Numbered from the stretch's first letter, positions 44,686-55,444 are shown. The stretch: DNA of 64,000 nucleotides from Limisphaera sp026417315 (GCF_049537125.1 NZ_JBMVQY010000002.1:668744-732743); one strand, 5' to 3'. Numbers and translations: made by a program. The notes: generated from the sequence alone by a model not told the origin.

Positions 44686-46083
44686 TCAGCCGGACGGCGG
44701 TCCGGCAGAAGTCTGCCCGGTCGGAGCTTCGCATTCCCAGTCGATCCAGGTTACCAGGTCGCCCAGGGCCGGTCGGCCGTCGTGGTGCCAGGTCAGCGGG
44801 GGCCGTTGCATTTGCCCCAGCGGACAGATGCGCCGAACCCCCCAGGCGGCCAGCTCCTCCGCCAACGCGGCCTGCTGGGCCGCCGGCGCGGCCAGACCCA
44901 CGGTCGAGACGTGGAGCCGGACCGGCTCCGCGGCCTGAAGGGCCCGCGCCAATGAAGTGACGGGTTTGACGTACACGAACCGGTCCAAACAGGACAACTG
45001 GAAATCGGGTTCTTCTTCGTACACCACGGTCCAGGCGGTGGACCCGGCACTGTTCCAGATGCGGGTGGTCCCGCCACAGGCGGCCCGCACGGCGTAGAGA
45101 TCTCTGCGCGCAGCAATCAGGGCCGCGCGCTCGGGCCTCAAGGGACCGCGGGGTTGACGGGTCTCCCATCGTTCCAGGGCCGCCGCCAGCGCGGCCGCGA
45201 ACTGCGAGGGAAACTGCTGGTCGGCGCCCGTTTGCACGTAAAACAGGTGCGGCGACAAACAACCCCATTGATCCCAAGCCGTCACATCCGCAGCCGCTCG
45301 ATCCGCCAGGGTTTCCAGGCTCAGCTCGTGCAACACGCCCGCGGCAATGAAGCCGAAACTGACTCGATGGCCATAACCCAAAAACCGCGTGGTCACCGGA
45401 GTGCGCGCCCGCACGGAGGCCACCGTGGCATCCTCTCCGGTCACCACCACGCAGTCGCCTTCGCGCAGCAGCACGTCCTCCAGGTCCTGACGCCCGCCCG
45501 GCCAGACGGCCAGCTCCAAACAGGCCGCCAGTTTGGGATCCAGAGCCCGCAGGGAATGACCAAACAGGCGCGGCAGAAAACTGCCCTCGGAGGCGCATTT
45601 GACGAATTGAGCCGATCTGACCAGCAAACCGAGGATGATCGACAGAAGAGTGGGATCGGGGAGATTCCCGGCCGCCACCTGCACCAGAAGCCGTGGCCCC
45701 AGGGCGCGGACGCGTCGAGAGGGCTCCGGGGCGGGTTGGAAGGCATCCAGCACGGACTCCTCGCCCAGGTCCTGGCGAAGCAGCCGGCGCAGGTTCGATT
45801 CGGTCAGCCCTCCGAAGAAGGCGTCCAGGCCGCGCTCCAGGGTGGCCCGACTGAAACCGGTGTGGGCCGGACCTTCCTGGAGCGCCCGCTGCCGGAAAGG
45901 GTCGTCGGGCTGCAGCCAGTTGCGGCCCAGCTCGGCCAGCAGCCCGATCAACTGGGAGGTGGTGCGGTGGGCCAGGTAAAGCTCGCGGTTGCGGCGCAGG
46001 GTGTGACAGGCATCCGCCACCAGTTGCGGGGTGAGTGGCGCCCCTTCGGGCAGGTCCACCAAAAAGTAGCTGGGCAGGCTCAT
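44686..46083 (-). CDS. Acyl-CoA reductase, LuxC family
   Basis: The predicted protein has 465 residues. An aldehyde-dehydrogenase-like fold is recognised from VQVAAGNLPDPTLLSIILGLLVRSAQFVK and the catalytic Cys275 in DQWGCLSPH, the LuxC-type active site. GHRVSFGFIAAG is also typical. LuxC reduces an acyl group to an aldehyde with NADPH. The ATG overlaps the stop of the LuxE-like gene in an ATGA junction, so the pair is co-translated. No luciferase (luxA/luxB) or acyl-transferase (luxD) gene is in the window. Confidence 0.88.
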   Translation of the reverse strand: MSLPSYFLVDLPEGAPLTPQLVADACHTLRRNRELYLAHRTTSQLIGLLAELGRNWLQPDDPFRQRALQEGPAHTGFSRATLERGLDAFFGGLTESNLRRLLRQDLGEESVLDAFQPAPEPSRRVRALGPRLLVQVAAGNLPDPTLLSIILGLLVRSAQFVKCASEGSFLPRLFGHSLRALDPKLAACLELAVWPGGRQDLEDVLLREGDCVVVTGEDATVASVRARTPVTTRFLGYGHRVSFGFIAAGVLHELSLETLADRAAADVTAWDQWGCLSPHLFYVQTGADQQFPSQFAAALAAALERWETRQPRGPLRPERAALIAARRDLYAVRAACGGTTRIWNSAGSTAWTVVYEEEPDFQLSCLDRFVYVKPVTSLARALQAAEPVRLHVSTVGLAAPAAQQAALAEELAAWGVRRICPLGQMQRPPLTWHHDGRPALGDLVTWIDWECEAPTGQTSAGPPSG

Positions 46084-47312
46084 GAGCGGGGGACGTTGGC
46101 CACGGGGGATGGATCGGCCGGCTCCAAGGCCATGAGGGAACAACCTCGGGGGGCCGCACCGGCCGCCCGACCGCGCAACTCGAATCCGTCCTGGACGCGC
46201 ACGGCCAGATCCTCGGTTTGCACGGCCAGCACCGAGAACACATTCGCCAGATCCCAGATCCGCAGCAGGCCCACCGCACCCTCGGCACAGGCCGCCCCGG
46301 TTTCGGGATCCACCACCTCCCAGCGCACCCAGGGAGGAAACCGGAATCGCCGTCGCACACGGACGCGGACCGTGGACTGAGCCCGGCCCGGGTCGGCAGC
46401 CCGAACGGCATTCGGCACGTGGAAATGGTCATAAGCCTGCGAACTGAGCTCGCACATGCCGTACTCGCTGAAAATGGCGGATTCCGGCAGGCCCCAATGC
46501 GCTTCGATTTGCTTGCGGAGTTCCTCGGGCGGGACCTCGCGGGTCCGCCCTTTGTAACCGCCCGTTTCCATCAGACGCGATCCCGGGGGCAGCGACAACC
46601 GGCGCTGGTGGGAACCGGGATGGTCCAATACCCGGACCAGCAGCCAGGCAGTGGCCAGGATCAACGCGGGGCGTCCGAGCGACGCGCATTGCTCGAGTCG
46701 CGCCCACACCGCGGCCGGGTCCACCCACCACCCACCGGATGCGTCCACACTGCCCTGGAAGGCACTTTCCGGGCGATTCATCCGGCGCCGGATGGTCTCA
46801 CACATGTGCACCAGGGAAGAATGCGGCGCCGACGCGGCCGGGGGCAGGAGAATCAGCAAATCCAGCGCGTCCGGAAACGGGTCTTCGGGCAACAGGGCCC
46901 GGCGAAACCCCCGCCAGAGGACCTCTTCATACAGCCGTAGCGAATCGGCATTGTGGAAATGGCGACTGGGTCGTTGGCGCGTTGTGCCGCTGGAATGGAA
47001 CACCGCGGTTCGCGACTCCGGCGCCAGGCAACTGAAATCGAACTCCGCAAATGCGGCAGTGGGAACGGCCGGGATTTGTGTCCAATGCCGGACCTGGTCC
47101 GGGGTGGTCCCGCGGGCCAGGCACCATTGCCGATAGGGCGGATTGAACCGGAACTGCAGGGCGAACAGTTCGAGAGCACGCCGGTTGAAGGCCGCGTCCC
47201 CCCACTCGCCGGCGGCAGGGGCCGGCGTCTGGCGGGCAAACTCCGGCAATGCCTGCAGCAGATCCTCCGCGCAGGCGCGAAGTTCTGCAGGGGCCGGGGC
47301 TGGATTGGACAT
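46080..47312 (-). CDS. Acyl-protein synthetase, LuxE family
   Basis: The predicted protein has 410 residues. It belongs to the ANL superfamily branch of LuxE/PaaK: VFHSSGTTRQRPSRHF matches the nucleotide loop (SSGTT), SRLMETGGYKGRTREV the LuxE core and SEYGMCELSSQAY the A5-type motif. LuxE activates a fatty acid with ATP and passes the acyl group to LuxC. ATG 47312 is chosen as the first Met before conserved sequence; upstream frame is open into accC. The gap to the accC stop is 59 bases. Confidence 0.87.
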   Translation of the reverse strand: MSNPAPAPAELRACAEDLLQALPEFARQTPAPAAGEWGDAAFNRRALELFALQFRFNPPYRQWCLARGTTPDQVRHWTQIPAVPTAAFAEFDFSCLAPESRTAVFHSSGTTRQRPSRHFHNADSLRLYEEVLWRGFRRALLPEDPFPDALDLLILLPPAASAPHSSLVHMCETIRRRMNRPESAFQGSVDASGGWWVDPAAVWARLEQCASLGRPALILATAWLLVRVLDHPGSHQRRLSLPPGSRLMETGGYKGRTREVPPEELRKQIEAHWGLPESAIFSEYGMCELSSQAYDHFHVPNAVRAADPGRAQSTVRVRVRRRFRFPPWVRWEVVDPETGAACAEGAVGLLRIWDLANVFSVLAVQTEDLAVRVQDGFELRGRAAGAAPRGCSLMALEPADPSPVANVPRS

Positions 47313-47371
47313 GGCGATTGGGGCCGGGCGGAGGCGGGTTGCCCGCAAAAGCCCGCGAGGGGCCCTCCCTC

Positions 47372-48754
47372 TCAGGCACGTTCCTCGATCAACTCCCGTC
47401 GGGCACTGCCGAGCAATCGCTCGATGAAACCGGTATCGTAGGAACCTTTGCGGAAGTTCGGATCCTGCAGGATGGCCTGCTGCAGGCCGATGTTGGTTTT
47501 GATCCCGGTAATGTAGTACTCGGAAAGGGCGCGACTCATCCGATGCAGGGCCTCTTGTCGGTCGCGCCCGTAGGTGATCAGCTTGCCGATCATGGAGTCG
47601 TAATACGGTGGGATGGTGTATCCGGCGTACACGTGGGTGTCCACGCGCACCCCGCGGCCGCCCGGTTGATAGTACATCTCGACGCGACCGGGGCTGGGGC
47701 GGAAATCGTCGAAGGGATCCTCGGCGTTGATCCGACATTCGATGGCGTGGCCGCGGAAGTGGACGTCGCTTTGCTTGATTTTGAGCGGCTCGCCCATGGC
47801 CAACAGAATCTGCTGTTGGACCAGGTCGATGCCCGTTACCTCCTCCGTGATGGGGTGCTCCACCTGGATGCGCTTGTTCATCTCCAGGAAGTAAAAGTTG
47901 CCCTGGTTGTCCACGATGAACTCCACCGTGCCCGCATTGGTATAGCGGGCGGCCTCGGCGATCTTGATGGCCGCGCGGCCCATCTTCTCCCGCAGCTTTT
48001 TGAAGCGGGTCTCGATGAGGGGCGAGGGGGTTTCCTCAATCACCTTCTGGTTGCGCCGCTGGATGGAACAGTCGCGTTCGCCCAGGTGAATGATGTGGCC
48101 GTGCCGGTCGGCCAGGATCTGAAACTCGATGTGATGCGGATTCTCGATGTACTTCTCGATGTACACGCCCGAATTGCCGAAGGCCTTCTCCGCCTCGGTG
48201 CGACAGGTGTGGTACCCCTTGACAAGAGAGACGTCATTGTGCGCCACGCGCATTCCCCGGCCGCCCCCGCCGGCGATGGCCTTGATCATCACCGGGTAAC
48301 CGATGCGCCGTGCCACTTCGATGGCCTCCTGCTCGGTCTCCACCGGACCGTCGGATCCCGGCGGCACGGGCACGCCGGCTTTCTTGGCCAGCGCGCGGCT
48401 CACGGCCTTGTTTTCCAGGGCGCTCATGGCCTGCGCGCTGGGGCCGATGAACCGTATGTTGCAACTTTCGCAGACGTCCGCGAAATGGGGATTCTCGGAC
48501 AGGAACCCGTAGCCGGGGTGAATGGCGTCCACGTCCGTGATTTCCGCAGCGCTGATGATGCGGTCGATGCGGAGGTAGCTTTCCGAGGCCGGGGCTTTCC
48601 CGATGCACACCGCTTCATCGGCCAACTGCACGTGCATCGAGTTGGCGTCCGCCTCGGAATAGACGGCCACCGTGCGGATGTTCAACTCCTTACAGGCCCG
48701 AATGATCCGCACGGCAATCTCGCCGCGGTTGGCGACCAGGATTTTCTCGAACAT
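47372..48754 (-). CDS. accC: Biotin carboxylase subunit of acetyl-CoA carboxylase
   Basis: The product has 460 residues, slightly longer than the E. coli 449. Signatures: MFEKILVANRGEIAVRIIRACKEL, HPGYGFLSENPHFA, the glycine-rich ATP loop KAIAGGGGRGMRVAH and FLEMNKRIQVEHPITEEVTG. It carboxylates biotin on AccB using ATP and bicarbonate. It lies 75 bases after accB on the same strand. The carboxyltransferase genes accA/accD are not in this window. Confidence 0.97.
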   Translation of the reverse strand: MFEKILVANRGEIAVRIIRACKELNIRTVAVYSEADANSMHVQLADEAVCIGKAPASESYLRIDRIISAAEITDVDAIHPGYGFLSENPHFADVCESCNIRFIGPSAQAMSALENKAVSRALAKKAGVPVPPGSDGPVETEQEAIEVARRIGYPVMIKAIAGGGGRGMRVAHNDVSLVKGYHTCRTEAEKAFGNSGVYIEKYIENPHHIEFQILADRHGHIIHLGERDCSIQRRNQKVIEETPSPLIETRFKKLREKMGRAAIKIAEAARYTNAGTVEFIVDNQGNFYFLEMNKRIQVEHPITEEVTGIDLVQQQILLAMGEPLKIKQSDVHFRGHAIECRINAEDPFDDFRPSPGRVEMYYQPGGRGVRVDTHVYAGYTIPPYYDSMIGKLITYGRDRQEALHRMSRALSEYYITGIKTNIGLQQAILQDPNFRKGSYDTGFIERLLGSARRELIEERA

Positions 48755-48829
48755 CGTGGGTGTCGTTGGCGCAGAGTCTTCCAGCCGCCGGGGTCAGCCA
48801 GGGGTCGGGTGGGCCCCTCCGCCGGCCGC

Positions 48830-49342
48830 TCAGGGACCCGGGGCCGGCAGCGGCCGGACCTTGAAAAGGGGCTGACCGAACTCGACCGGCTTGGCGTTCT
48901 CGACCAGCACCTGGGTGATGATCCCCCGGACCTCGGCCTTGATCTCGTTCATCACCTTCATGGCTTCAATGATGCAGACGACGGTGTCCGGGTGCACTTC
49001 CGAGCCGACCTCGACGTACGGCGCCGATTCCGGCGAGGGCGCGCGGTAGAAGGTACCGATCATCGGAGACTTGATCTCGATTTCCGGAGCTTCGGGCTCT
49101 ACCGCCGGGGCAGGGCCTGCAGGCGGCCGGACAGCGGCCGCAGCCGCCGGGAGGCCTGCCGGAGCCACCACGGGCGGGAAACTCGGGACCACTCCACCGA
49201 CTGCCTCCTCCCCGGAAGGCGACACCCCGGGGGAGGGGGCGCGCTTCAGCCGGATTCTGAACCCTTCCTTTTCCATCTCGAACTCTGACACGGCGTTTTT
49301 CCGCATCAGGTCAATAATGGCTTTGATGTCTTTCAGGTCCAC
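48830..49342 (-). CDS. accB: Biotin carboxyl carrier protein of acetyl-CoA carboxylase
   Basis: The product has 170 residues. The N-terminal helix is MDLKDIKAIIDLMRKNAVSEFEM-like. A Pro/Ala-rich linker (about 35-85) and a biotinyl domain follow, with Lys129 in EAMKVMNEI and the AccB-specific thumb region PMIGTFYRAPSPESAPYVEVG. Start codon is GTG 49342. Together with accC it forms the first half-reaction of fatty-acid synthesis. A 345-base gap separates it from aroQ upstream, so it may have its own promoter. Confidence 0.96.
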   Translation of the reverse strand: MDLKDIKAIIDLMRKNAVSEFEMEKEGFRIRLKRAPSPGVSPSGEEAVGGVVPSFPPVVAPAGLPAAAAAVRPPAGPAPAVEPEAPEIEIKSPMIGTFYRAPSPESAPYVEVGSEVHPDTVVCIIEAMKVMNEIKAEVRGIITQVLVENAKPVEFGQPLFKVRPLPAPGP

Positions 49343-49687
49343 AACAGCCGCCTTTCACTCCAACGGGGTTGGCGATTTGGGTCAGGGCTCATGAGCTCTT
49401 GCCCTGAAGGTTGGAAGCTGATGCGCAATACACGGGGCCCCGGTCACGATTCGCCGGATTTCGGCCCACGAACAGCCCATGGATACTTTGGTCCAAGCCG
49501 TCACGACCCGCGCTCGGCCTGAGTCCGCCCTCGGCATCAAAAAAGCAGCAGTCGCAACCGACTCTGCCTTCATTGTCGCCGTTGACGTTCAGGACAGGGC
49601 AGAGCCTAAACGGGCGGGGCCGACTGCGTCAAGCCGCACGTACCGGGCGCCCGGACCGGCTCTGGAACATGGCAAAAGCGGCCACGG
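49343..49687 (-). other. Gap between aroQ and accB
   Basis: No supported gene is found; short frames on both strands lack protein character. It likely holds the accB promoter. The stretch is somewhat less GC-rich than its surroundings. Confidence 0.4.
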
Positions 49688-50143
49688 TCACGGGTTCCAG
49701 CCGAGTTTCCGTGGTTCGATAACGCTAACGATGGCGTACAAACCCAGCAGGTAAGAGCCAGGTCCAAAACCGCTGATCTGGCCGCGACACACCGGCGCAA
49801 TCAATGACGTCTGCCGAAAGACCTCCCGCGCGTGCACATTCGACAGATGCACCTCCACCACCGGCAAGCCCACGGCCGCAATTGCGTCGCGCAGCGCAAT
49901 GCTGGTATGGGTGTAGGCCCCCGCGTTCAATACCACTCCGTCAAACCGCCCCACCGCCTCTTGAAGCCAGTCCACCAATTGTCCTTCGTGGTTGCTCTGG
50001 CGAAACTCCACCTCGACGTCCATGGTCGCCGCCACACGGCGGACCTCTGCCTCGATCTCCGCCAGCGTCCGCGTCCCATACACGCCCGGTTCCCGCCGTC
50101 CCAACAGATTCAGATTCGGCCCATTTAAAAACAGTACGCGCAT
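49688..50143 (-). CDS. aroQ: 3-dehydroquinate dehydratase, type II
   Basis: The product has 151 residues, the usual length. It starts MRVLFLNGPNLNLLGRREP and contains the mobile lid with catalytic Tyr22 (GVYG), then FRQSNHEGQLVDWLQEA, NAGAYTHTSIALRDA and EVHLSNVHAREVFRQTSL (catalytic His about 99). It removes water from 3-dehydroquinate in the shikimate pathway. The aroQ-accB-accC order is found in many bacteria. ATG 50143 lies 25 bases after the O-antigen-ligase-like gene. Confidence 0.95.
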   Translation of the reverse strand: MRVLFLNGPNLNLLGRREPGVYGTRTLAEIEAEVRRVAATMDVEVEFRQSNHEGQLVDWLQEAVGRFDGVVLNAGAYTHTSIALRDAIAAVGLPVVEVHLSNVHAREVFRQTSLIAPVCRGQISGFGPGSYLLGLYAIVSVIEPRKLGWNP

Positions 50144-50168
50144 GTGTCCCCCGGATTGCGCCTCGATC

Positions 50169-51623
50169 CTATGCGGGATGAGCTGGCTTTGTCGAATCGT
50201 TTTCCCCCGTGCCCCCCGCCAGCCATCCCAGCCACAGGAACGCCGGCCACGCCAGCGCCGGAATGTAAAGGTTGAATTCCACGCAGCTCTGGACCGCCCA
50301 ACCCAGCAACCCCAGCCAAACAAAGAACCCTTCGTGAGCAGGCTGCCGCCAGAGACGTCGGCCCGTCCAAATCAACCCGCCCCACACCCACGCACCGTAG
50401 AACAGGGCTGCAGGCCACCCGGAGTCCGACGCCTGCTGTAGATAATCATTGTGGGCCAGGCGAGCCATCTCCGACTCCGGCCGTTTCCGCTGTTCGTAGG
50501 GTCGTTGGAAGGTGCCCGGCCCGGTGCCCAGCCATGGATGCTCCCAAGCCGTGTGCCAGGCGGCCTCCCAATAATCCAGTCGCGCCACCACGCTGGGCGC
50601 GCCCCGCTGGAAGAAGGCGGCGTGTCGGAAGGCGAACACCCCCAATCCGAGCACGGTCAGCACCGTCAGCACCGCAAGCTTCGTCGTTCGCGGCCAGGGC
50701 CAGACCAAGAAGGTCACCAACCCCAATCCCAGCGCCACCAGCCATCCCGACCGGGAACCGGACCAGTAGAGACATGCCAGCGCCCCGCCGCCAACGATCG
50801 ATCCCATGAGGGCCCGGGCGCCGGTGGTGAGCAAGGGTGTGGTGGCGACGGCCCAAAGGACGGGCGGGCCGAACAGCAACAGGGCCCCTGCAAGCGTGTT
50901 GGGATAGAACAACGTGCTGCTGATCCGAAGGCTGCGCGCCTTCTCCAGCAACATGGGATGCGCCGTCCATCCTTCTGCGGTTCGGATCAGAACGCCGCTC
51001 CGCTCCCATCGGGACCGCTCCTCGGGAGGGAAGTTCTGCCAGTGGGTGGCCTCGTGTTCCAGAATGAACGCCCGTGTTTCGGGCAGGCCACGGAACCGTT
51101 GATCCACACCGTAGGCCAGCACCCATAAGAGGGCAGCGGCACAGACGGCCCAGAATCCACGGAGGGTGGGTCGCAGGGCCAGCAGCTTGTAGCCCGCGAA
51201 GAAACAGGCTCCACAAACGATAAAGTGAGGCAAAGTGAGACGGGTCAGGGCCCGATCCACGGTGTCCAGCGCCGACAAGCATTGCCACGCCAGCCATGCG
51301 GCGGGTGCCAGGGCCAACCACCGAGGGTTCCATCCGCGCCTGCCGGGCATTGCCCTGAGGCTCAAGCCGAGCGCAAGGGCGACCAAGCCGTACCCTAACG
51401 TTAACGGCCACGGGCTCAGCAACCACTCGAACCCGTCGGAAGGCCATGACACAAAGCCTTCCATGATCACCGGATTCCCGAACTTCACCAGGGCCAGACC
51501 ACACACGATGCCCCAGCACCGGACAGCCAAGGTCAGGGCCTTGGAATCGGGCCGGGTCGGCGGGTTTGCGCGAGTTCCCGTCTTGTCAGAAGCGCGGTTC
51601 CCAGGTTTGCCACCTGATTCCAT
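50169..51623 (-). CDS. O-antigen ligase / Wzy-like polytopic membrane protein
   Basis: The predicted protein has 484 residues and about 11-12 hydrophobic segments. A large loop after the middle helices (HWQNFPPEERSRWERSGVL) and the pattern WEHPWLGTGPGTFQRPY ... LAHNDYLQQASDSGWPAALFYGAW is typical of the Wzy_C/O-antigen ligase family. That family transfers or polymerises surface glycans at the periplasmic face. No glycan cluster surrounds it, so the substrate is open. It starts 18 bases after holB and ends 25 before aroQ, suggesting one operon. Confidence 0.82.
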   Translation of the reverse strand: MESGGKPGNRASDKTGTRANPPTRPDSKALTLAVRCWGIVCGLALVKFGNPVIMEGFVSWPSDGFEWLLSPWPLTLGYGLVALALGLSLRAMPGRRGWNPRWLALAPAAWLAWQCLSALDTVDRALTRLTLPHFIVCGACFFAGYKLLALRPTLRGFWAVCAAALLWVLAYGVDQRFRGLPETRAFILEHEATHWQNFPPEERSRWERSGVLIRTAEGWTAHPMLLEKARSLRISSTLFYPNTLAGALLLFGPPVLWAVATTPLLTTGARALMGSIVGGGALACLYWSGSRSGWLVALGLGLVTFLVWPWPRTTKLAVLTVLTVLGLGVFAFRHAAFFQRGAPSVVARLDYWEAAWHTAWEHPWLGTGPGTFQRPYEQRKRPESEMARLAHNDYLQQASDSGWPAALFYGAWVWGGLIWTGRRLWRQPAHEGFFVWLGLLGWAVQSCVEFNLYIPALAWPAFLWLGWLAGGTGENDSTKPAHPA

Positions 51624-51641
51624 TGCGGAGCTCGAACCTCG

Positions 51642-52775
51642 TCAGCCGCGGGACTTGAGGTGCATCGCGGCGTCGTGCTCGCCCAATTCCAGCTGCAGCA
51701 CGGCGGTTTCAATGGCGAGCAACTCTTGCACGTTGGTTCGGCGGAGCAGGCTTTGGAGGTCTTCCCATACGTTGAGGTTTCGCAGGGCCTCGGCCTCTGT
51801 GAGCCGCGAGGCCAGGTGCGACGTTGCCGCCCAACCGGGATAAAACGGCCGTGCCCCCTCCTGCGCGCCCAGTCGCGCCAGCCAGACATCGCGGAGCCAG
51901 CCCTGAACGGCCCCCAGAAAACGGTCTCGTCGCCGACGATACTCCGCTTCGATGGCAGCCTTTTCGGCCGCCTCCGAGCCGCCTGCCGTGGCAGCCGGCC
52001 CTTCATCCTCCCCGGCAGGCTCGGCCGTCGGTTCCGTCCCCGGCCCCGACCGCGGGCCGGGTGGTTGCTCGGGCCCCTCGGTCCACCGTGCCTTTACCTC
52101 GGCCTCGGCCCGCTCCCGTTCTTGGGCCAGCCGCTGCAGGATCAAATCCACCATGCGGTAGCGGTCGATTACGCCCCGACGCGTCTCCGCCGCCATTTCG
52201 GCGAACCTCCGAACCCACTCGATGGCATCCGCGTCCAGGCCGGAGGCCCCTGGCCCGGCGAAGTGCACGCGCATGCAACGGGACACGATGGTTTCGAGCA
52301 ATCGGGCCGGCTCGGCACTGAGCAGAATCAATACGCACCGCGAAGGCGGCTCTTCCAGGGTTTTGAGCAGCGCATTCGCCGCTTGGAGGTTCAAGCAATC
52401 CGCATCCACCAAGATGCCCACCTTCCAGGGGGCCTCGTGCGGTTTGAGAAAAATCTCGCGACTCAGGTCCCGGACTTGATCGATGGCTATCACGCGCGAT
52501 TTGGATTCGGGTCGGACCCAGTGAACGTCCGGGTGCGTTCCGCTGTCGACGCGTCGGCAGCCAGAACAGCGGTCGCAGCAGTCCACGGGTGCGCCCTCGG
52601 CCGAACGTTCCGGCTGCTGACACAGGAGGGTCTTGGCCAGGGATCGAGCCACCGGTTCCAGCGCGGCCGGGTCCGGCCCGGTGAAAAGGTACGCATGTCC
52701 CAGGCGGCCATGCGCCAAAGACCGCTGCAACAGGGACACGCCAGTTTGTTCCCTCGGCAGGTCGCGAAACGCCAC
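51642..52775 (-). CDS. holB: DNA polymerase III delta-prime-like clamp-loader subunit
   Basis: The predicted protein has 377 residues. It begins AFRDLPREQTGVSLLQRSLAHGRLGHAYLF, matching HolB/DnaX N-termini. The nucleotide loop is FTGPDPAA without the GKT of active ATPases, as expected for delta-prime. A zinc module (Cys67, Cys70, Cys73 region CCDRCSGCRRVDSGTHPD) and the SRC motif (IVSRCMRVHF) follow. The middle (about 230-270) is a Pro/Gly/Glu-rich insert. GTG 52775 gives the canonical start; ATG 52856 would add 27 non-homologous residues. It heads the minus-strand gene string toward aroQ and acc. Confidence 0.87.
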   Translation of the reverse strand: MAFRDLPREQTGVSLLQRSLAHGRLGHAYLFTGPDPAALEPVARSLAKTLLCQQPERSAEGAPVDCCDRCSGCRRVDSGTHPDVHWVRPESKSRVIAIDQVRDLSREIFLKPHEAPWKVGILVDADCLNLQAANALLKTLEEPPSRCVLILLSAEPARLLETIVSRCMRVHFAGPGASGLDADAIEWVRRFAEMAAETRRGVIDRYRMVDLILQRLAQERERAEAEVKARWTEGPEQPPGPRSGPGTEPTAEPAGEDEGPAATAGGSEAAEKAAIEAEYRRRRDRFLGAVQGWLRDVWLARLGAQEGARPFYPGWAATSHLASRLTEAEALRNLNVWEDLQSLLRRTNVQELLAIETAVLQLELGEHDAAMHLKSRG

Positions 52776-53224
52776 GGCAGAGTTATAAACCGTCCCCTCT
52801 GCCCGGGCCACCGGAAAGCGCACTCCGCTCAAGATCCGATGTGGCGCTGTTTGCATGCTGCACCTCGCATGTCCAAGCGAGCGGAAGCGGAAGGATGAAC
52901 CTGGCTCCGGCCCCGGGCCGGTGATCCGGCGGTACCGCCCCCGAAAATGAGTCCTGTCAAGGTTCCTGCCCTGGTTGGGTGGCTCCAGAACGCCGGTCGC
53001 GTGCTCGTCCAACTCGCGAGAAAGCCCGGTCTGTCGGCCAAACCCCGGCGAGCCCTCACTTCGAGGCCCTTCTGGGCATGTTGCCAGGGAAACGCTGCCA
53101 CAGTATACGCCGCCGGGGTTGAAGCCCTCGGCGCCAGCGCCGGGGTACATATGCCTTGGGGGTACCGGCGCAGCTGGATAGCGCTCCGCGGGCTTGCGCG
53201 TGCGTCTGCGCATGCATCGCAACG
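52776..53224. other. Non-genic stretch beside holB
   Basis: No supported gene is seen. It contains the presumed holB promoter and runs into the decayed coding fragment at 53225. The 295 bases after that fragment (53462-53756) are also without recognisable content. Confidence 0.4.
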
Positions 53225-53461
53225 TTCCAGGCCCTGCCGCAAGCGGTGCAGACGCCCGGCGCGCCCGCGTTGACCATCGTTCCGGTGGGTCCCGGCTTTG
53301 CCACGATTTCCTGGTCGCCCGAGACCGGCGCCCACTGGGTCCTGCAGGAACGGCTGGATTCGACGATCGGCTCTTGGACCAACTCGCCCAGCGGCTGGAC
53401 CAATCCGGTCACCGTCCCGGCCACCTGGCTGGGGAAGTTCTACCGCCTGTTCAAACCTCGA
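53225..53461 (+). pseudogene. Remnant of a secreted-protein C-terminal module
   Basis: About 79 codons read as a clean Ig/fibronectin-like segment: LTIVPVGPGFATISWSPETG, then WVLQERLD, SWTNSPSGWTNPVTVPAT and KFYRLFKP. This resembles the C-terminal tail module of many verrucomicrobial exported proteins, which normally ends at the KFYRLFKP position. Here no start, signal peptide or main domain precedes it, and the frame reads on past the expected stop into noise. It is therefore most likely the last surviving piece of a degraded gene. Confidence 0.5.
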
Positions 53462-53756
53462 GATGCGGTCGGCCGGCCCCGATTGCCGCATCGGCCCGGA
53501 TGTTCCAGACCGCGCCGGACGGCGGGGGCCTGCTGCCATCGGCGCGGACCACGGAGCAGGGGTGTAAACTCGGGTCGTGCGCAATCGGTTGAGGCACAGA
53601 CTCCTCTGGGCAGAGTTGTCGGCCGGATCTCCTCGGGCAGCCTGGCCGGGTCCTGCCCTCGTGAGTTGACGGAGGAGTTGCGCATGACGGCTTGTGCGCA
53701 GCAGCACCGGGCCGAAGGGCCGGCCGGAGCCGCCGCGGAACCGGGACCTCGCGCCA

Positions 53757-54767
<1,011 letters not shown>

Positions 54768-55444
54768 GATCGCATTCTAACACCCGGGCGGGAGGGAACA
54801 AGCTTGGCGCAGGCGGAGGGGAAACGATCACCTCCGTTGCGCCGATCCGGCTTCATCGCCCTGCGAATCGGCGCCGGGATTCGCAAGCTCGAGAGTTCAC
54901 TGCACCGGACCGGGACTCTGACGCTCTTCATTCGCGCCCACCCGCCCGAACGGCTTCAGGGCCGGCAGGACCCAAGAGGCCCGGGCCTGAGGTTGGATGG
55001 GCTCCGCCCGGCCCGGGCACGGCGAAGAGCCGGCGCCATGGACCTGTCGACCCGGATGAGACCCGGGCCTTTGCGAGTCTCCATTGATCCACCCTGCCCG
55101 GGCTCGCGTGCCATGAAGGGGGCCCATCAGCCGACAGGCGGTTCGAACGAAGCCCTGGCGGGTCAGAAGCGATTGCTGCGTTTTGAATGCGCGCCCACGA
55201 GCGGTTGGGGGGCGGCGGCAGAGGAACCCGGCAACGCGACCTTGGCGAGGTTCTCGGGTGGGTCCGCGGCCTGCAGGCCCCGTCGGCCACCGCGGCTCCC
55301 TGGAATGGGGTACTTGTAGAACTGCCGTCCCACGGTGACTGCGCACGGGCCAACGGCTGGGTTCCTTCGATCAGCGAACCTTCGGCTTCCGGCGGGGTGG
55401 ATTTCGGACTTGCCCCGGCCCGCAGTTCGCCGGCATGCTCTGGC
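54768..55444. other. Spacer between the kinase gene and guaB
   Basis: No supported gene is seen. It contains the divergent promoters of the kinase and guaB. No purine-type riboswitch core could be recognised by eye. Confidence 0.4.

Noticed and set aside
44686..47312. Bioluminescence (lux) operon
   Set aside because: Only luxC- and luxE-like genes are present; no luxA, luxB or luxD.
52947..53273. Small plus-strand frame upstream of the decayed module
   Set aside because: It has no signal peptide or domain and is in a different frame from the recognised Ig-like segment.
54768..55444. Purine-type riboswitch in front of guaB
   Set aside because: No conserved three-way-junction core could be aligned by eye.
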